Part shown: positions 6,212 to 9,724 of the stretch, piece after piece
Layout: each line of letters opens with the position of its first letter
How positions within the stretch are numbered: position 1 is the first letter of the stretch
Assembly: GCA_050184295.1 (NCBI GenBank)
Contig: JBFXAM010000150.1
Span: 1 to 9,724 of the forward strand
Source: JBFXAM01 sp050184295
Lineage (GTDB): Bacteria; Planctomycetota; Phycisphaerae; UBA1845; Fen-1342
Length of the DNA: 9,724 nt
Direction: 5' to 3'
Made by a program: the position numbers and the translations under genes
The notes under the pieces: generated by a model
The model's database searches: none
What the model was told of the DNA's origin: nothing
The model's input: only the letters and a program-made list of their open reading frames with translations

Positions 6212-6703
6212 ATGCCGTCGAATGCGTTCATGAAGCTGGGTGAGATCAAAGGCAACTCGCGCGACGAGTTCCACAAGGACTGGGTGGTTGTGGAGCTGGC
6301 GACGCTGCCGGTCCACCGGACGCTGCCGGAGGGGCAGTCCGGCGAACGGCGTGGGCGGGGCGCGCCAACGCTGGGAAACGTGCTGGTGACGCGGCAGCTC
6401 GACAAGTCGTCGCCGCCGCTGTTGCTGGCGTGCCTTCACGGGGCCGGGTTTGACTTCGTGGAGCTGCACTTTTGCACGCAGATCGAAGGGCGCGCGCGGC
6501 CCTATCTGAAGATCAAGCTGGGGGACGTGATCCTCCAGTCGTACAACGTGACGGCGCAAGCGGGGCCGCACGCGCCGATCCCGACCGAGAATATCTCGCT
6601 CAACTATGCGTCGATCGAGTATACGTTTGTCGAGCTGAACGACCAGACCGGGCAGGTGCGCAACCAGATCATGGCGGCGTACGACATCGGGAGCGCGCGG
6701 TAG
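6212..6703 (+). CDS. hcp: Type VI secretion tube protein Hcp, copy 2 (TssD)
   Basis: 163 residues. It keeps all Hcp family blocks: AFMKLGEIKG, HKDWVVVE, LVTRQLDKSS, FVELHFCTQ, YLKIKLGDVILQSY and PTENISLNYASIEYTFV. It aligns without gaps to copy 1 at about 51% identity. Divergence is clustered at residues ~28-52 (the segment before VTRQLDKSS) and ~68-100; in Hcp rings such regions contribute loops and lumen surface, so the two tubes may prefer different cargo (inference). ATG 6212 is chosen because AGGA (6201-6204) lies 7 bases upstream and the protein aligns from its first Met with copy 1. The same frame is open back to 5729, but only as a shadow of the preceding gene. A GCGCGGGGCCCGCGC palindrome (6179-6193) ends just before the ribosome site and could mask it. 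Next downstream is the Cys/His hydrolase gene. Confidence 0.94.
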   Translation: MPSNAFMKLGEIKGNSRDEFHKDWVVVELATLPVHRTLPEGQSGERRGRGAPTLGNVLVTRQLDKSSPPLLLACLHGAGFDFVELHFCTQIEGRARPYLKIKLGDVILQSYNVTAQAGPHAPIPTENISLNYASIEYTFVELNDQTGQVRNQIMAAYDIGSAR

Positions 6704-6769
6704 CGGCCGGGGTGCCGGCCGGGACCGGCCGCGCGCCCCCGGGATGGAACCACGATCCCCGATCGGGGA
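6703..6769 (+). promoter_or_regulatory. Two palindromes in the hcp2-hydrolase spacer
   Basis: GCGGCCGG (6703-6710) pairs with CCGGCCGC (6725-6732) directly at the hcp stop, and a perfect 14-bp palindrome TCCCCGATCGGGGA lies at 6756-6769. Neither has a T-tract. As with copy 1, the hcp is followed at once by potential RNA structure, consistent with transcript stabilisation or attenuation; the extreme GC content makes chance occurrence plausible. Confidence 0.35.
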
Positions 6770-6857
6770 GCGCGGCGGGCGGCGCCGCGACGAGCGTGCA
6801 GAAGCCTTGCGACGCGACCGCCGCGCCGCGCTGACACTGTATGGAGAGCGTGCTCTG

Positions 6858-7403
6858 ATGAGTCTCTTGAACAACACGACCGTGATGAGCCTCGACGACT
6901 TTCTCGGCAAGACGATCGCGGACTTCTGTTCGAACGGCTACACCGACACGACGGACAACCACTGCGCGCACTTCGTGTGTCACGCGCTGAACCTGTCGTT
7001 CGGCATGACGTGCGGGCAACTCGTTTCGGCGAGCCAGCGGAAGAACACCGGTGCGAATGTCCGCGTGCACGAGCTTTTCGCCCGCTGCCCGCGGGTGGAG
7101 GAGCTGCGGCAGTGCCCGACGGTCGGCTCGGCGCTGATCTTCGTGAGCGAGCAGCGCAACTTCCGCGGAACGCCGGTGGAGCTGCGCAACGTGCCGAAGA
7201 AGCACGTGGGGATCCTGATGAACGGTCGCGTGTGGCACTACAGCAACACGCAGGACAAGGTCGTGGTGCAGCCGGCGTCGCTGTTCCTGTTTCATTATTC
7301 AGGTCAGCAGAACGCGCTCTGGATCGGCGAGCTGCCGCCGGAATCGATGGGGGCGGGGCTGTCGTGCCGGGCGCCGCTGGCTGCACCCTTCCCGGGGTTG
7401 TAG
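6858..7403 (+). CDS. NlpC/P60- or CHAP-like Cys/His hydrolase, candidate T6SS amidase effector
   Basis: 181 residues, no signal peptide. DNHCAHFVCHAL (34-43) puts Cys36 at the start of a helix like the NCxxFV nucleophile motif of NlpC/P60 and CHAP enzymes. PTVGSALIFV (~88-96) is a typical beta strand, and KKHVGILMNGRVWHYSNTQDKVVV (~114-137) supplies His116 and a polar third residue (His127 or Asn130). Such enzymes cut peptide or amide bonds in peptidoglycan. The last ~35 residues are Gly/Ala/Pro-rich. ATG 6858 has GGAGAG (6843-6848) upstream; an in-frame ATG at 6744 would add an Arg-rich stretch without an apparent ribosome site and is less likely. It is last gene of the arm, 154 bp after hcp copy 2, and the terminator follows at 111 bp. 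Inferred role: lumen cargo of Hcp 2 attacking the cell wall. No immunity gene adjoins. It could instead be a housekeeping amidase, but lacking an export signal argues for delivery by the T6SS. Confidence 0.75.
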   Translation: MSLLNNTTVMSLDDFLGKTIADFCSNGYTDTTDNHCAHFVCHALNLSFGMTCGQLVSASQRKNTGANVRVHELFARCPRVEELRQCPTVGSALIFVSEQRNFRGTPVELRNVPKKHVGILMNGRVWHYSNTQDKVVVQPASLFLFHYSGQQNALWIGELPPESMGAGLSCRAPLAAPFPGL

Positions 7404-7513
7404 CGGAGCGCCGCGCACCCGGAGGGGCCGCGCTCGGCGGGTGCGCCGGGCGCGGACGCGGGCCAGAAGCGGGCCGATCGCGCGCCGGGGGGCGCGCGCG
7501 ACCCGCACGAACC

Positions 7514-7560
7514 ACCGAAGCCGGCGTCGAGCCCAACGCGACGCCGGCTTCGGTACTTTT
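7514..7560 (+). terminator. Intrinsic terminator of the hcp arm
   Basis: A perfect 16-bp stem (7514-7529 with 7539-7554) around a 9-nt loop is followed within two bases by TTTT (7557-7560). It lies 111 bp after the last gene of the plus arm and 89 bp before the stop of the convergent gene. The reverse strand has no matching T-run, so it mainly serves the plus strand. The rest of the 245-bp spacer is GC-rich with nothing else clear. Confidence 0.85.
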
Positions 7561-7648
7561 CTGCAATCGATGCCGTCGGCGGGGACGCGTCTCGAGCGAC
7601 GCACGCCGCGGGCGGCCCGCGCCCGAGGCGCGCGACGGTCCTGCCGCG

Positions 7649-9724
7649 TTACCGCCGCAAGCCGTAGCGGCGCTTCATCATTCCGATTCCGAGCAGCGTG
7701 AACGGCAGCATGCTGAGCGCGCCGAAGCCACAGAGTCCCGCGCCGCAATTGCCGGTGGCCGACTCGAAGCCGTTGGAAATCCCGTCGTTGTCGAGATCGG
7801 GATCGCAGGCGTCCCCGATGCCGTCGTTGTCGAAGTCGGCCTGCGTCTCGTTGAAGCGCACGGCGGCCGAGTTGGGGTCGGACGCGTCGCCGGGGCAGTT
7901 GTCGACGGGGAAAGTCTGGAGCGTCTGGCTCTGCGAGGCGCCGTTCTGCGTCGTAAAGAACTCGTCGGACGCGTCAATTCGGCCGTTGCCGCGGATGACC
8001 GTCGCGAAACTCGTGGCGGAGGGCGCGCCGCGGGCCGAACCGGCGGGGCGCGGCTCGAAGCGGAAGCCGGCGATCAGGCCCGGGGCGGCGGGGTCGGGCG
8101 CGGTGTTGCCGCCGGTCTCGTTGAGCGCCTGGACGACGGCGTCTGCGCTCGGGGCGAAGCGTGCGGCAGCGGTGGCGGTCTTGCTGGTTACGACGCCGAC
8201 GCGGTATCGGCCGAAGCGCGGCCCGCCGAGGTTCGGATCGAATGCGACGCCGGCGGCGACGCGGCGGGCGGACGGCTCGTCGACGGGCGCGACGGTGGCG
8301 CTGGATTCGCCGGGGGCGATTCGCGCGACGTAGAAGTCCTCGGGCGGTCCGCCGATGTCGAACCCGTCGTCGAGCGTGCCGTCGTTGCTGAAATCGATGC
8401 CGAAGAGCTGCTCGATCACGGCTTCGTTGTAGCGCGTGAAGTCAGGCACGCCGTCGAGATTCGAATCGGGTGCTTCCAGGAAACCGTCGCCGTCCTGGTC
8501 AAAGTTGACGAGGAGCGACTGGAGGCTGGGATCGGCACGCATGCCGGCGGCGGCGGCGGCGTCGAGGAAAACGTCGGGGTTGAGCTGCGGCGCGGGATCG
8601 GCCGTGTCCGGCACGCCGTCGCCGTCGCTGTCCGCGCGCGTCGGGTCGGTGCGAATGCCGAGGACGGGCTTGGTCGCAGCGACTCGCCCGTTCACGCCGG
8701 CGCCCGCGAGCGACTGGATCACCACGGCCGCACCGTTCTTGTCCACGAGTCCGGGCACCACGCCGTTGGCGAGCGCGCCGGGGGCGAACGTGACCAGCTC
8801 GGAGAAGTCGTCGATGCCGTCGCCGTCCGTGTCCGCGCGGGTTGGATCCGTGGTGACGGCCACGCGCGCTCGGAAGAGCGTGGGGGTCACCGTTGCGATG
8901 CTCACGATGTCGGCCCCGACGGCGCGGAAGGCAGCGTCGGCGGCGTCGCGGTTGGCGGCGACGACGTAGCGCGACACCGTGAACCCGGTCGTCTCGACCA
9001 GGTCCGGCAGACCGTCGCCGTCGGTGTCGAGCTGGTTGAGCGTGCCGAGCGCGGACGGCAGATCGGCGAAGTTGTTGCCGAAGTCGTCGCTCTCCAGCAC
9101 GTCGCCGCGCGGCTTCCCGTCGGCGATGGGGTCGATGGTCGCGCGGACCGTGAATTCATTGCGTGGCGCCTCCGCATTGGTCACCACGACGCGGTCGAAG
9201 AAGACCGTGTGCACGGCCTGTCCGGTGTTCGCGCTGCGCGCCGTCGCGGCGATCGTGCCGACCACCGTGCGGCGGATTCCGCCTTCGCCGTCGGGCGACT
9301 CGATGGTCAGCGCGATGTTGAAAGGCGGAGCGTTGGCGCCGCGGACGGTGTACTGAACGAGCACACCGAACGGCTGATCGAGGACCAGGGGCAGGCGCTC
9401 GCTGTCGGGGTTCGCGGGATCGCGCGTGCGGAAGCGCGTGGGATCGTTGGGCTCGGTCGTGAGGATGCGCTCGATGATGAGGTCGAGGCTGAGCGTGGCG
9501 CGGCGCGCGTTGGAGGCGGCCACGCCGGCGTCGAGCGACTCGTTCGACTCGGCGACCGCCAGGTCGGGGTCGAGCACGCCGACCAGCGTGCCGCCGTTCG
9601 TGACGCGCAGGCCGGCGGCGGCGGGGATCGGCACGGCGAATTCGTGCGTTCCCGCGGCCCGCTGCGCGAGCGGGACGGCGATCGTGGCGAGCCGCTGATT
9701 CGCGACGCCGTCGACGATCGCGAT
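7649..9724 (-). CDS. TSP3-repeat surface protein with C-terminal sorting signal, 5' truncated
   Basis: The frame is open to the right edge, so the N-terminus and signal peptide are missing; 691 residues are visible, ending at TAA. Residues ~1-215 look like beta-sandwich (CARDB-like) segments with DPDLAVAESNES and VRATIDPIADG. Calcium-binding thrombospondin type 3-like loops follow: DTDGDGLPD (233), DTDGDGIDD (298), DSDGDGVPD (365), DQDGDGF (409), NLDGVPD (422), and a classical pair at 608-650 (DNCPGD, FDNDGIGDACDPDLDNDGIS). The last ~33 residues contain Cys660 and Cys665, a ~14-residue hydrophobic segment (669-683) and a basic end (KRRYGLRR): a C-terminal sorting signal of the MYXO-CTERM/PEP-CTERM general type in the form often seen in Planctomycetota. 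Role inferred: secreted, Ca-stabilised cell-surface protein. It converges on the T6SS arm and is probably unrelated to it. Confidence 0.87.
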   Translation of the reverse strand: MAIVDGVANQRLATIAVPLAQRAAGTHEFAVPIPAAAGLRVTNGGTLVGVLDPDLAVAESNESLDAGVAASNARRATLSLDLIIERILTTEPNDPTRFRTRDPANPDSERLPLVLDQPFGVLVQYTVRGANAPPFNIALTIESPDGEGGIRRTVVGTIAATARSANTGQAVHTVFFDRVVVTNAEAPRNEFTVRATIDPIADGKPRGDVLESDDFGNNFADLPSALGTLNQLDTDGDGLPDLVETTGFTVSRYVVAANRDAADAAFRAVGADIVSIATVTPTLFRARVAVTTDPTRADTDGDGIDDFSELVTFAPGALANGVVPGLVDKNGAAVVIQSLAGAGVNGRVAATKPVLGIRTDPTRADSDGDGVPDTADPAPQLNPDVFLDAAAAAGMRADPSLQSLLVNFDQDGDGFLEAPDSNLDGVPDFTRYNEAVIEQLFGIDFSNDGTLDDGFDIGGPPEDFYVARIAPGESSATVAPVDEPSARRVAAGVAFDPNLGGPRFGRYRVGVVTSKTATAAARFAPSADAVVQALNETGGNTAPDPAAPGLIAGFRFEPRPAGSARGAPSATSFATVIRGNGRIDASDEFFTTQNGASQSQTLQTFPVDNCPGDASDPNSAAVRFNETQADFDNDGIGDACDPDLDNDGISNGFESATGNCGAGLCGFGALSMLPFTLLGIGMMKRRYGLRR

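Noticed and set aside
7441..7701. 86-aa Arg-rich plus-strand frame as an immunity gene for the upstream hydrolase
   Set aside because: It runs through the terminator and into the convergent gene, is extremely Arg-rich, and has no signal or ribosome site.
7698..8969. Several plus-strand frames opposite the TSP3-repeat protein
   Set aside because: Ser/Pro/Arg-rich shadows of the well-supported minus-strand gene.

Overview
The window looks like GC-rich chromosome from a Planctomycetota bacterium, probably of the Phycisphaerae type. This is inferred from three things: a Cys-rich 'TGACC...VLTRAEC...YRGD..AC...LCP' tandem repeat, a large surface protein with thrombospondin type 3 (TSP3) calcium-binding repeats and a Cys-containing C-terminal sorting signal, and a nested palindromic intergenic repeat. 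I did not identify a species.

The core (1394-7403) is a type VI secretion system (T6SS) spike, tube and effector island with two divergent arms. The left arm is on the minus strand: vgrG (spike), then a PAAR-tipped protein with a C-terminal papain-like toxin domain, then an Imm35-like immunity protein with an export signal. The last two overlap by 4 bp (ATGA). The right arm is on the plus strand: hcp, a small protein with an H/SDGC motif (DUF5675 or L,D-transpeptidase-like), a second hcp, and a small Cys/His hydrolase of NlpC/P60 or CHAP type. A strong intrinsic terminator follows. The arms share a 470-bp divergent intergenic region holding two identical 12-bp palindromes 21 bp apart and a TTGACA box. 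No sheath, baseplate, membrane-complex or ClpV gene lies here, so the delivery machine must be encoded elsewhere if it is functional.

Flanks: on the left, the 3' part of a plus-strand gene with three 47-residue Cys-rich repeats, then a REP-like double palindrome between convergent genes. On the right, the 3' part of a minus-strand gene for a TSP3-repeat surface protein, converging on the T6SS arm across the terminator. Both flanking genes run off the window.

Working model (inference): VgrG plus the PAAR-toxin form the loaded spike, with Imm35 protecting the producer. Each of the two diverged Hcps (about 51% identical by ungapped hand count) is followed by its own small enzyme, as expected if each Hcp ring carries its neighbour as cargo. 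Both small enzymes look like peptidoglycan-active enzymes, and neither has an adjacent immunity gene. This paired hcp-enzyme arrangement is the most interesting part of the window.
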